Assembly (NCBI GenBank): GCA_000381585.1
Contig: KB906739.1
Coordinates: 372,001 to 436,000 of the forward strand
Length of the DNA stretch: 64,000 nucleotides
Reading direction: 5' to 3'
Source of the DNA: Acidobacteriaceae bacterium KBS 83
GTDB taxonomy: Bacteria > Acidobacteriota > Terriglobia > Terriglobales > Acidobacteriaceae
The notes below the pieces were generated by a model. That model saw only the letters and a program-made list of their open reading frames with translations. It ran no database searches and was not told the origin of the DNA. This document shows, one piece after another, positions 53,109 to 63,329 of this stretch; positions within the stretch are counted from its first letter, which is position 1, and each line of letters starts with the position of its first letter. The position numbers and the translations under genes are program-made.

Positions 53109-53808
53109 TCCCATCTCCTTCTTCTCGTTCTGCGGATTTCGAATGAATCTGACTCACGGCAACATGGAAGCAGGAGATGTAGGAAGGAACAATTGGACGA
53201 TGGTATCGCCTATACCTTGGTATCAGTTGATCGTGGAGCCCGTTGGAGGTAATAAGGCCAAATCAAGCTAATGAAGCCCGCGCAGCTGCTTCTTTAGCCA
53301 CATTAGCCGTCGATGCCACCACGCCAGCTATTCTTGATCCAGCCGTCGCCATGCTCAAGCCATCACGGCACTTAGAGGGAGTTGATCTTGCACCATCCAC
53401 GGGTTGCTTTTGATACGGAGTGGCTTGTCTCGGAGACGACATTTCGCCAAGATTCACCGGAGCCCGAGAGGTTACACTTGGCGCCGGATATTTGCCAGGT
53501 GGCGGGCTTCCGACACCATAATCTGGCAGAAACGTCTATCTTTCGCTGCGTTTGGGCCGGCAAATGCTCGGTCGGTGGAGTGCACGGCACTCTGCTCGCT
53601 GGCGAATCTTGGCCTCAGACTCTTCTGGGAAACGCCGCGGCCCGCTGGCGGAAGGTTGAAGCAAACGCGAACATACCGGGAAAGTAGTGCATGGAAGGCA
53701 CTCATTCGCTAGCTGTTGCTGCGACGAACGTCCCCAGCAGGCGCAGTTTATTTTGATTATTGCCAAGCTCCTGAGCCGCTCCCGGGCAGCAAGGCCGACG
53801 GAGGAACT
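53109..53808. other. 700-base region without a recognisable gene
   Basis: Several overlapping frames of 60-140 codons exist on both strands, but none has family motifs or a convincing start. It probably contains decayed coding DNA plus the promoter of the lactonase-SDR-dehydratase cluster. Confidence 0.4.
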
Positions 53809-54707
53809 ATGCCGCAAAAGCTGTCGCTCAATGGAACATTGCAGCAGCCGCAACTCATCGCAGACTACGCCTGCGAAATCGCCGAGAATCCTGTATGGCA
53901 CCCAATTGAGCAGCGCCTCTACTGGTGTGACATTCCCATGGGCCGGCTTTTTCGTTACGACCCTGCCATCGGCGCGCATGAGCAGTGTTACGAGGGTAGG
54001 ATGATTGGCGGATTCACTATTCAGGCGGACAACTCGTTTCTTCTATTTATGGATAAAGGCGACGTCGCCATTTGGCGCGACGGCGCACCCATCAAGGTCA
54101 TCGCTCAGGTAGCGAGTGAGTGCGGGTAGCGTTTCAAGGACGTCATCGCCGACCCCCGCCGCCGTGTCTTTTGCGGTACCATGTCCACCGAGCAGGGCAA
54201 GGGGAGCCTCTACCTGGATGGCTCTTTAATCGCCTTCTGCCGGCTATCAGCTGCTCCAACGGGATGGCTTTCACGCCCGATCGAAAAGGCTTTTACTACA
54301 CCGACTCGTTCGCGCGTGAAATCTATCTCTTCGACTACAACGCCGAAGATGGATCTCTCAGCAACCAGCGTGACTTTGCCCGCTTCAATGAGTCCGATGG
54401 GCTTCCCGATGGAGCCACGCCGGACGCAGAGGGCCGGCTATGGTCCGCGATCTGGGACGGTTCATGCGTCGTGCGCCTTCTTCCCGACGGTGGCATCGAC
54501 GAAAGGATTCTATTACCCACACGCAAGGCCTCAAGTCTGACCTTTGGGGGCAACGACCATACGGACATCTACATCACCACCGCGGCTGGCAATACAAGAG
54601 AAGCAGACGGAGATCTCGCAGGATCGCTTTTTCGCGTCAGAGCCACACGCCCCGGAGTGCCTGAATTCTTCTCGCGCATTCTTCTCCCGAACAGCAATCC
54701 TGGGTGA
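53809..54707 (+). pseudogene. SMP-30/gluconolactonase-like lactonase with two frameshifts
   Basis: ATG 53809. Frame 1 covers the N-terminal third: ACEIAENPVWHPIEQRLYWC (metal-ligand Glu), DIPMGRLFRYDP. At about 54115-54130 the sequence RFKDVIADPRRRVFCGTMST is in another frame. At about 54215-54230 it shifts again to LLPAISCSNGMAFTPDRKGF (metal-ligand Asn), YYTDSFAREIYLFDY and FGGNDHTDIYITTA. All conserved motifs survive, but across three frames. SMP-30 enzymes hydrolyse sugar lactones. The place before an SDR and a sugar-acid dehydratase fits oxidation of a sugar to its acid. Confidence 0.75.
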
Positions 54708-54834
54708 ATAGGATCAATTTGCTGCCATCTGCGCTGCAAATCGAGTACATCTCCCCGTCAATTCCTATCAAGACACCGCTGCGGGACGTCAAATAAGCTG
54801 TAGCGGCGGAAACTTTGGCCGTATAGAGGTGCCA

Positions 54835-55611
54835 GTGAAATTGCAAGGCAAGACAGCGATCGTGACAGGAGCCAGTGGCGGCCTCGGCCATGGCATCGCG
54901 CTGGCCCTCGCAGAGGCCGGCTGCAATGTCGCGGTCAACTACCTCGATGAACAAACGGGAGCGGAAAGTTTAGTTGAGCAATTGAGGGCAATCGGTGTCT
55001 CCGCGTTCTCCGTTCAGGCGGATATTTCCGCCTCGGGGGACGTGCAAAAGATGTTCGCTGCCGTGCTCGAGCGCACTGTCCGCATCGACATTCTCGTCAA
55101 CAACGCAGGCGTTCAGGCATGGGCACCGCTTCTGGACATCACGGAGCAGGACTGGGATTGGGTGATGCAGACCAATCTCAAGGGCTGTTTCCTCTGCACG
55201 CAGCATGCAGCGCGGCATATGCGCGAGCACTCCCAGGGAGTCATCGTCAATATCGGCTCCGGAAGCAACAAGGTGCCCTTCCCGAATCTCGCAGCCTATA
55301 CCGCCAGCAAGGGCGCCGTCGAGATGTTTACGAAAGCGGCGGCGGTTGAACTTGGGCGCTACGGCATCCGCGTGAATTGCGTCGCTCCCGGCGCGATTGA
55401 GGTCGAGCGCACTAAACGCGAAGCGCCCCACTTCAGTGAATCCTGGGCACACATCACGCCGCTGGGCCGCATCGGTCTTCCTAGAGACGTAGGCAACGCC
55501 GTCGTCTTCCTCGCCACCAATGAGGCTGCGTTTATCTCCGGCCAAACGCTCTGGGTGGATGGCGCTGCCTTCACCCAGCCTCGTTGGCCACATAATAGTT
55601 ATGCGGATTAG
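54835..55611 (+). CDS. Short-chain dehydrogenase/reductase
   Basis: 258 residues from GTG 54835, chosen because AGAGG lies 6 bases upstream and the start then reads as the usual MKLQGKTAIVTGAS; a GTG two codons earlier is possible. Motifs: cofactor loop TGASGGLGHG, structural NNAG, catalytic Ser in VNIGSGS, and the YTASK pair (Tyr-x3-Lys). Classical SDR of the glucose/sugar dehydrogenase type. Together with the lactonase and dehydratase it probably oxidises an aldose to a lactone. Confidence 0.9.
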   Translation: MKLQGKTAIVTGASGGLGHGIALALAEAGCNVAVNYLDEQTGAESLVEQLRAIGVSAFSVQADISASGDVQKMFAAVLERTVRIDILVNNAGVQAWAPLLDITEQDWDWVMQTNLKGCFLCTQHAARHMREHSQGVIVNIGSGSNKVPFPNLAAYTASKGAVEMFTKAAAVELGRYGIRVNCVAPGAIEVERTKREAPHFSESWAHITPLGRIGLPRDVGNAVVFLATNEAAFISGQTLWVDGAAFTQPRWPHNSYAD

Positions 55612-55654
55612 TACGTGTCACATCGGAACGTGACCTCATCTCGCAGGTGCTCAG

Positions 55655-57625
55655 TTGACAGAGCCTTCTCTCGCTTCCGTGCTTGAAACGCAGGACGCTG
55701 CGCTGCTGCAGTCCGTAACCACGCACGCGCGCGGTCCCGCCGGCAGCCTCCCCACGACTCCGGAAATGCTGATGCAATGGCCGTCCGGAAACCTCTTTGG
55801 CCTGAGCCAGAACGTAGGCATGGGGTGGGAGCCCGATGCCCTGCTCGGGCCCGAGGTTCTGCTGCTCAGCACGCACGGAGGTGTTCGCGCCGACGACGGC
55901 GAACCCATCGCTCTCGGTTTTCACACCGGCCATTGGGAGGTCGGCCTGCTGGTCAACGAAGCAGCGCGCACTCTGAAGTCTGAAGGCGCTGTCCCCTTCG
56001 CTGCCTACTGCACCGATCCATGCGACGGGCGCACGCAGGGAACTGCCGGCATGTTGGATTCGCTCCCCTTTCGCAACGATGCGGCGACCGTGTTCCGCCG
56101 CCTAATGCGCTCATTGCCCACGCGCAGCGGCGTCATCGGCGTAGCCACATGCGACAAGGGCCTTCCCGCAATGATGATGGCTCTCGCCTCCGCACACGAA
56201 ATCCCCACCATCCTTGTGCCCGGCGGCGTCACCTTGTTGCCCGAGAACGGTGAAGATGCAGGACTCGTGCAGACTATCGGCGCGCGTTTCGCGCATGGCA
56301 GAATCACAGCCGAATACGCTGCTGAAGTTGGATGCCGCGCCTGCGCAACACCCGGAGGCGGTTGCCAGTTCCTCGGCACCGCAGCAACAGCGCAGGTCGT
56401 CTCCGAAGCGCTCGGGCTCTCCCTGCCACATACCGCGCTGGCGCCTTCCGGTCATCCAATCTGGCTCGACGCGGCGCGAAGGTCCGCTTTCGCGATGCTG
56501 CGGTTGCGTGCGCTTCGCCGCAGCACGGCAGATTATCTGACGCAAGGCTCTCTACAGAACGCCATGGCCCTCCATGCAGCATTCGGCGGCTCCACCAACC
56601 TGCTGCTGCACCTGCCTGCTGTGGCCTACCACGCCGGGCTCAAGCGTCCATCCGTGCAGGACTGGGAGCACATCAACCGCAGCGTGCCGCGGCTCGTGGA
56701 TGCGCTGCCCAACGGTCCGGAAAATTACGCCACCGTACAGGTTTTTCTAGCGGGTGGAGTTCCCGAGGTCATGCTGCACTTGCGCCGTGCCGGATTGCTC
56801 GATGTGAACGTTACGACCGTGGCTGGCGCAACGCTCGATGCCTGCCTCGACTGGTGGGAGGCGAGCGAGCGCCGTTCTGTGCTCAGAGAGCGGCTCGTGT
56901 CATTGGATGGCGTGTCGGCAGAAAACGTCATCATGGATCCGGATCGCGCGAAGGCGCGCGGCTTGCGCTCCACGCTCTGTTTTCCAGTCGGCAACATTGC
57001 GCCCGAGGGAGCAGTGATCAAGAGCACCGCCATCGACCCTTCGATCGTCGATGAATCAGGTTGCTATTGGAAAATTGGACGAGCCAAGGTGTATGTCTCG
57101 GAATCATCCGCCATCGAGGCGATCAAGCAGGGAGATGTCATCGCAGGCGACATTGTCGTCGTGATTTGCGGCGGCCCATTGGGCTCCGGCATGCAGGAGA
57201 TCTATCAGGTCACCTCTGCCTTGAAGCATCTGCCCTTCGGTAAGCACGTCGCGGTCATAACCGATGCTCGCTTCAGCGGCGTCTCTACCGGAGCATGCAT
57301 CGGGCACGTATCGCCGGAAGCGCTCGCCGGCGGCGCCATCGGCAAGCTGAAAGACGGCGACCTCATTGAGATCGTGATCCGCCAGCAGACGCTGCACGCA
57401 ACCGTGAACTTCATCGGCGAAGATGAGGACCGATTCGATCCCGCAGAAGGAGCCCGTCGCCTTTCTCGCCGCGCGATGAGAACAGATCTCGCTCCCGATC
57501 CGCACCTGCCCCATGACACAAAGCTGTGGGCCGCGCTCGTGCACGCGAGCGGAGGCATCTGGAGCGGTTGCGTCTACGACACAGAAACAATCATCGCCCG
57601 CCTCTCTCGCACCACCAAGGCATAG
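55655..57625 (+). CDS. yjhG: Sugar-acid dehydratase of the IlvD/Edd family, YjhG/YagF type (D-xylonate dehydratase-like)
   Basis: 656 residues, essentially the length of YjhG. The start is a TTG with GCAGGTG upstream. Conserved segments: [36 protein letters not shown], the Fe-S ligand Cys in [40 protein letters not shown], and the C-terminal [20 protein letters not shown]. YjhG dehydrates D-xylonate (or related sugar acids) to a 2-keto-3-deoxy acid using an Fe-S cluster and a divalent metal. 43 bases after the SDR gene, so one operon. The sugar in this organism could be xylose, arabinose, fucose or galactose. Confidence 0.92.
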   Translation: MTEPSLASVLETQDAALLQSVTTHARGPAGSLPTTPEMLMQWPSGNLFGLSQNVGMGWEPDALLGPEVLLLSTHGGVRADDGEPIALGFHTGHWEVGLLVNEAARTLKSEGAVPFAAYCTDPCDGRTQGTAGMLDSLPFRNDAATVFRRLMRSLPTRSGVIGVATCDKGLPAMMMALASAHEIPTILVPGGVTLLPENGEDAGLVQTIGARFAHGRITAEYAAEVGCRACATPGGGCQFLGTAATAQVVSEALGLSLPHTALAPSGHPIWLDAARRSAFAMLRLRALRRSTADYLTQGSLQNAMALHAAFGGSTNLLLHLPAVAYHAGLKRPSVQDWEHINRSVPRLVDALPNGPENYATVQVFLAGGVPEVMLHLRRAGLLDVNVTTVAGATLDACLDWWEASERRSVLRERLVSLDGVSAENVIMDPDRAKARGLRSTLCFPVGNIAPEGAVIKSTAIDPSIVDESGCYWKIGRAKVYVSESSAIEAIKQGDVIAGDIVVVICGGPLGSGMQEIYQVTSALKHLPFGKHVAVITDARFSGVSTGACIGHVSPEALAGGAIGKLKDGDLIEIVIRQQTLHATVNFIGEDEDRFDPAEGARRLSRRAMRTDLAPDPHLPHDTKLWAALVHASGGIWSGCVYDTETIIARLSRTTKA

Positions 57626-57680
57626 AAACGAGGGCATGCTCCGAACCATGAGCCGTCCGAGCATACGTTCGCAATAGGCT

Positions 57681-57756
57681 CTAGAACGTCAGCCGGGCAG
57701 CAAGCTGGATCTGACGATTCGTGGAGAGCTTCACGCTGGTGAGCTTGCCGAACGGG
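57681..57756 (-). pseudogene. C-terminal remnant of a TonB-dependent receptor
   Basis: The minus strand reads PFGKLTSVKLSTNRQIQLAA then RLTF and stop, the typical last strand (Q-I-Q-L-A-x-R-x-T-F) of Oar-like receptors. Only about 25 residues remain, directly downstream of the TolB-like gene. It suggests that a whole receptor gene was deleted here. Confidence 0.5.
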
Positions 57757-57757
57757 G

Positions 57758-58765
57758 TTAGGGCAGAGCTTCATAGGTGACATACGCGAAACGCATCGAG
57801 TCGGGAGCCCAGGAGTTGACGTTCATGGTTCCCTGGCCGCCGGTTGCCTCTATCAGAGTCTTCTCGCCGGCGCCAACTCTGCGATCGTTTATCGCGACCA
57901 ACTTGATCTTGATTGCGACGTTGCGCGGATCGTGAGTAGGCGTGCCGGCGGGATAACCGATATACACCATCTTCTTTCCATCCGGTGAGATGTGGGGAAA
58001 CCAGTCTTCCCATTCATCGTTCACGACCCTCACTGCCTTCTGATCGTTGAGACCCGCGCCGTCCGCAGGAAAGCGCCAGATGGCCTCCTTTCCGGATCGA
58101 TCGGAGTTGATGTAGATCCACTTCCCGTCTGGTGAGTAGTCAGGGCCGTCATCGTGGTGAATGTTGGAGGTGAGCTGTTGCTCTGTCCCACCGGCGGCGG
58201 GCAGACGATAGATATCGAATTGATTGGTTCCGTTCCGCTGGGCCACGAAGGCAAGCATCTTGTTGTCCGGCGACCAGCCATGGAAGTAGCTTGGCGTCTC
58301 AGACACCATGAGCTTGATATTGCCGCCATCCGCGTCTGCCAGAAAGACCTGCGATCCGTCGCTGCCGGTAGTCGTCGCGGAGAAAGCGAGCTTCCTCCCG
58401 TCCGGAGAGATGGCCTTATCGTTATTGCAGTCAAGCTTGGAGGGGATGGCCAGCTCTTTCGGCTCCGCAGTTCCATCCTTTGCGAGCGTGAACCTGTAAA
58501 TATGTCCGCCGGAGTTGGAAAGCAGATACGTTCCATCAGGAGACCAATTGGGTGCCTCCCAGATCGAGTCCTCTGTGTACACCAGGTGCGAGGAGCCGTC
58601 GTGCAGATCGTAGATGAACAATCGGCTACGCAGATGCTCGGCGGATTCCGTAGAGGGCGCGGTCGCCGGAGCCTTAACAGCCTGCGCATGCAGCGCGGGC
58701 GCGAGAAGATAAAAGGCAACACCAGCCAGCCCAAAGTATGGTCGATGTATCGAGAGAGGCTTCAT
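57758..58765 (-). CDS. Exported TolB-like beta-propeller (PD40 repeat) protein
   Basis: 335 residues from ATG 58765 (AGGAG upstream; the frame is open 17 codons further). Signal peptide: YFGLAGVAFYLLAPALHA. WD40-like PD40 repeats: APNWSPDGTYLLSNSGG, KAISPDGRKLAFSA, GWSPDNKMLAFVAQRNGTNQ, PDYSPDGKWIYINSDRSG, PHISPDGKKMVYIGYPAGTP. It forms a six-bladed propeller related to the TolB C-terminal domain, but without the TolB N-terminal domain. Probably periplasmic; binding partner unknown. It forms a pair with the gene at 58831. Confidence 0.85.
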   Translation of the reverse strand: MKPLSIHRPYFGLAGVAFYLLAPALHAQAVKAPATAPSTESAEHLRSRLFIYDLHDGSSHLVYTEDSIWEAPNWSPDGTYLLSNSGGHIYRFTLAKDGTAEPKELAIPSKLDCNNDKAISPDGRKLAFSATTTGSDGSQVFLADADGGNIKLMVSETPSYFHGWSPDNKMLAFVAQRNGTNQFDIYRLPAAGGTEQQLTSNIHHDDGPDYSPDGKWIYINSDRSGKEAIWRFPADGAGLNDQKAVRVVNDEWEDWFPHISPDGKKMVYIGYPAGTPTHDPRNVAIKIKLVAINDRRVGAGEKTLIEATGGQGTMNVNSWAPDSMRFAYVTYEALP

Positions 58766-58830
58766 GGATGTTGTGCTCCTGTTTGGGGCGATCTCACGGC
58801 TGCTGCGTTGCTTCAAAAGCGCTGTTCCAA

Positions 58831-59649
58831 CTACTGCACCTTACCAGCCGAGGTCTCGAGAACAACGTTTGAGAAAACAGCGCTGTCCGGCGTGATAGGC
58901 AGGTGCGAGCAGAAACCCAGGCCGATATAGAAGGGACCGTCAAAGTGCAGGTGGACCGGCGGACCCAACTGGTGCATCGGCTCACCCTTAAGGCTGGCGA
59001 AGATCGCTATGGAATCTCCGTGCTTCTCAATGCCGATCCGCTCGGCCAGCACGCCCTCCAGAGTGCCTCCGAACCGGTACTGCATATCAGTCATCATGGC
59101 GCCTCTCTTCGGACGCTGCGCGAGGTGGATCATGCCGCTGCCGTGCTCGCCGATCATTGCCTCCTCGGAGTCGTCATCCAGATTCTGTCGAATAATCAGG
59201 ACCACCTTTCGGTCGTCATAGCCCTTCGAATCTGGAAATGTAGCATCGGCCGCAAGCGAGGCATCTCCGTTGATCCTTTTCCAGATGTAGCGGAACTCAT
59301 CGCGGGAGTACCAGATGTTGTATCCGGCGGAGCGGATGGTGTATCGCTTGGCGCCGGGGTCATACGTGCCGCTACCCGGCACCAAGGCCGCTCCAATATC
59401 CGATTGGCCATCGAATGCGCCGGTTGGGATATCGAAGTTTTTGCTGGGGCGATGAAAGTCCGCCGGCGGCGGCACCTGTTCATGCGTTGGAGAACCTGGT
59501 TGCGCCCATGCGGGAACGACCAATTCTGGCTTTGTCGGGGCTTGCGTCACCTGGGAATCCAAACGACGCGGCGCGACGCACAGAAACAGGACAATCAGTG
59601 AGAGGAGCAGCGCGTGTTTCGCGGAGGAGGGGCGGAGGGAGAGTGCCAT
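58831..59649 (-). CDS. Exported hypothetical protein paired with a TolB-like protein
   Basis: 272 residues from ATG 59649 (AAAGG upstream; ATG 59667 is also possible). Signal segment: HALLLSLIVLFLCVAPRRL. The mature part has a lectin-like, concanavalin-A-like look: IGAALVPGSGTYDPGAKRYT, FRYIWKRINGDASLAADATF, KVVLIIRQNLDDDSEEAMIG and FYIGLGFCSHLPITPDSAVF. This pattern recalls DUF1349-like domains. The gene is 65 bases upstream of the TolB-like gene in the same direction. Together they may bind or process an external carbohydrate; the function is unknown. Confidence 0.72.
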   Translation of the reverse strand: MALSLRPSSAKHALLLSLIVLFLCVAPRRLDSQVTQAPTKPELVVPAWAQPGSPTHEQVPPPADFHRPSKNFDIPTGAFDGQSDIGAALVPGSGTYDPGAKRYTIRSAGYNIWYSRDEFRYIWKRINGDASLAADATFPDSKGYDDRKVVLIIRQNLDDDSEEAMIGEHGSGMIHLAQRPKRGAMMTDMQYRFGGTLEGVLAERIGIEKHGDSIAIFASLKGEPMHQLGPPVHLHFDGPFYIGLGFCSHLPITPDSAVFSNVVLETSAGKVQ

Positions 59650-60657
<1,008 letters not shown>

Positions 60658-61113
60658 ATTGCTGAAGATTCCCGTAGTCATTCTGGTCGAGAATCTTCTG
60701 CAGGTAGATCGGAGCAACAGGAGAGCTGTCGGACCGCTTTCAAATGCACTTGGGTCAGTCGTGACCAGCTGTCCCATCGAATCTTTGAAATTCGCGGCTT
60801 GATTTGACCAAGCTAGTTTCAAAATTCCGGCCAATTCGTCGTCTGGGAAGTGCAGGGAGAACGCCGGATCGACCGAACAGTCGAATACCGAGGATCCTTG
60901 ATGGTACTCGAAGGACGTTGCCCGAAACTCTTGCCGATGTTGGGTTCCGTTCAATCCGCTGGCCTGCCCGCCATTATGTGGTTGAGCACCATCCTCTCAG
61001 TCATTGATCCGCCGAGTATCAAATCCACGTCGAAGTTGCCCAGGTTAGCCAACGACTCAGTAGATCTCTGCATCATCCTTTCGATGTGTCGACTCACCAC
61101 GAGAGCTTACAGA
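60658..61113. other. Region with only a doubtful minus-strand open frame
   Basis: A minus-strand frame (60652-60954, about 100 codons) contains FPDDELAGILKLAWSNQAAN and ends TRMTTGIFSNL. It looks protein-like, but it overlaps the end of the isomerase gene and has no recognised family. It could be the tail of a lost gene. The remainder shows nothing. Confidence 0.3.
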
Positions 61114-61860
61114 TTAACGGAGCTGAAACTCCGCGAGCAGCGGTAGGTGATCCGAGGCCACCAGTGCTGTTTTGCTTCTCCAGAGAGCAGTCGTTACTAG
61201 CTCCAGTGGTGCTTCGTAGTAGCAGTGATCGAGCGTGGTGAACGGCAGGATACCTGGAAAGGTCCTTGGGAAGCGCAAAGCGTGTCTCGGCTGGATGGTC
61301 TCGAAGGTGTCGCGCAGAAGCTTCGTCGTAAGCCCGCTCACCCACTCGTTGAAATCTCCGAGCACGAGCCGCAGACCTCGCAACCCAGGCTGCGCAAGTA
61401 CGTCTTCGCTCATCAGGCGTGCCGCCTGGTACCTGCGCTCCATAAATCCGGTACCCAGGTGCACATTGAAGACATGCAATGTCTCGTTCGCTCCAAGAGA
61501 CAGATCTGTCATCAAGACTCCGCGCGGCTCACGCCTCTGCGTGATCTCGATGTTTTTCCATGCAAGCATCGGCAATCTGCTGAGTGTCAGGCTGCCGTAG
61601 GTGCCGCCCCGCAGCGGGCGGTTTGCCCCGAAGCATGCTGTGTACTCCGGAAGCGCTCGCGCGATTTCCCCAGCCTGATCGAACAGCGGAGCCTGAGCGG
61701 GAGCATTGACCACCTCCTGCAGACACAGCAGGTCAGCGTCCAACTCCCGCAAGACTGAAATGGTCCGCTCCGGCACCGTACGGCGATCCAGGCCGCGGCA
61801 TTTGTGGATGTTGTAGGTGGCTACCCGCAAATGGTCGGTCTGTGCATCATGCTCCATCAC
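61114..61860 (-). CDS. Endonuclease/exonuclease/phosphatase (EEP) family hydrolase
   Basis: 248 residues. Motifs in order: RVATYNIHKCRGLDRR (metal-ligand Asn), LLCLQEVVNAP (Glu), HVFNVHLGTGFMERR (His), LVLGDFNEWVSG (Asp, Asn), and a C-terminal LVASDHLPLLAEFQL (Asp-His). All EEP catalytic positions are present. Family members act on nucleic acids or phospholipid-like phosphodiesters. EEP genes often sit beside cardiolipin-synthase/PLD genes, as here (29 bases downstream of the broken cls-like gene). Confidence 0.88.
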   Translation of the reverse strand: MMEHDAQTDHLRVATYNIHKCRGLDRRTVPERTISVLRELDADLLCLQEVVNAPAQAPLFDQAGEIARALPEYTACFGANRPLRGGTYGSLTLSRLPMLAWKNIEITQRREPRGVLMTDLSLGANETLHVFNVHLGTGFMERRYQAARLMSEDVLAQPGLRGLRLVLGDFNEWVSGLTTKLLRDTFETIQPRHALRFPRTFPGILPFTTLDHCYYEAPLELVTTALWRSKTALVASDHLPLLAEFQLR

Positions 61861-61889
61861 TGCTGGCGTTCAAAGATCCAACCGAGAAG

Positions 61890-63304
61890 TTACGGCGCAC
61901 GTTCAGTAACAGGCCGATGTTCCCACTCCTCGAGCGAAACCCGCCGGCTTTGCGTTAGATCATGGGCCATGTCGCGCTCCAGCCGGGCCGCTATAGCCTG
62001 ATCACACGCAGCGAGATTTACCTCATCATTGATTCCGAACGAACGATTGTCGAAGTTCGTTGAACCGACAACTGCCCATAGTTCGTCCACCACCAGCACC
62101 TTGGCATGGATCATCGAGGACTGATATTCGTAGACCTCTGCTCCTGCCCGCAATAGTGGGCCATAGGCGCCGCGGCTGGTGCTTCGGGTCAACATGTGAT
62201 CCGAAGCCCGGCCCGGCACCAGGATCCTGATTTTGACTCCCCGTTCGACAGCACGACAGAGCTCGCGCACCAATCCTTTGTCGGGCAAAAAGTAAGGCGT
62301 GGTGATGGAGATGGTTCGCTCCGCGGATGCCAGCAACATCTGGAACAGCACCCGCGCACGCGTCGAGCCTCCCGGCGTTGGTGTGCTGTTGATCACCATT
62401 GCCACTGTCTTTTCGGGGCAGTGAATGGTCGGGAAGTAGCGCGGCCCCGCGAGTCATTCGCCGTGGCTGGTAAGCCCGTTCTCTGCAAAAGTCGCCAGCA
62501 GACTTGGCACCGCGTCGCCTTCGACGCGAACCATGGTGTCGCGCCAGCGTGGGTTCTTCTCGGAGCCTTTAAACCACTGTTCGGCGACACCGGCGCCCCT
62601 ATGAAACCGACGCGCCCATCGACGATCAGCAGTTCTCGATGTGTTCGCTTATCCACCCGGGCGAGGCTGTACCACCTTGGCTTGTTGTACAACTCCATCC
62701 TGCCACCGGCATCCAGCAGCGGCTTGAAGAACGCCTTATTCGCACCCATGCTTCCAAAGGCATCCAGCACCACATTCACCTGCACTCCGGCTCGGGCACG
62801 CTCCGTCATCACCTCTAGATAGAGCCGCCCAATCTCACTCCGCTGGAAAATATAGGCCTCATGGCAGATGCTTTGCTGAGCCGAACGCATCGCGTCAAGT
62901 GCGGCCGGGTAGAAGCACGGCCCATTCGTCAGCACCTCGAGTGTTCCCGCCCGGTTTATCTTGGCATCCGTCAGCGACTCGAGGACATTCAGGAACATCT
63001 CGGAATCGTTGTCAGAGATATCGACCCGGCTCGAGATGGTGTACTGGGGCATCGGTCCGAACACGCCCGCAAGGAGAAAAAGCAGAACGAATACGAAAGA
63101 CAATCCGCCAACGACGGCCCAGCCCGTGGCTACTGTGATGCTCATCAGCAAAACTGCCATGCGCCACGGCTCCTCTCCTTCGGACAAGTGCTCGCTGAGC
63201 GCGCCCCATTCAGCGCCCGCGGAAGTCCCAATCAGCTCGTTGGATGCGATTAACGGACCTGATGACTTCATTGTTGCGCAGACAACGAGGCCGCCGTTCC
63301 TCAC
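61890..63304 (-). pseudogene. Cardiolipin synthase/PLD-family gene with frameshift and nonsense codon
   Basis: The N-terminal part has two hydrophobic stretches (ITVATGWAVVGGLSFVFVLL) then PLD domain 1, ending KRTHRELLIVDGRVGFIG. Here the HxKxxxxD motif has Glu instead of Lys. At about 62590-62600 the frame shifts; the other frame continues GVAEQWFKGSEKNPRWRDTM, VRVEGDAVPSLLATFAENGL, then meets a TGA (62454-62456). Beyond it LAGPRYFPTIHCPEKTVAMV leads into PLD domain 2 with an intact MIHAKVLVVD and GSTNFDNRSF. Intact enzymes make cardiolipin at the inner membrane. Three separate lesions indicate real decay. Confidence 0.85.
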
Positions 63305-63329
63305 CTAACGAGGGCAGCTACGCTCCAGC

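Noticed and set aside
53382-53687. Plus-strand 101-codon frame before the lactonase gene
   Set aside because: Overlaps several equally long frames on both strands and has no start signal or domain.
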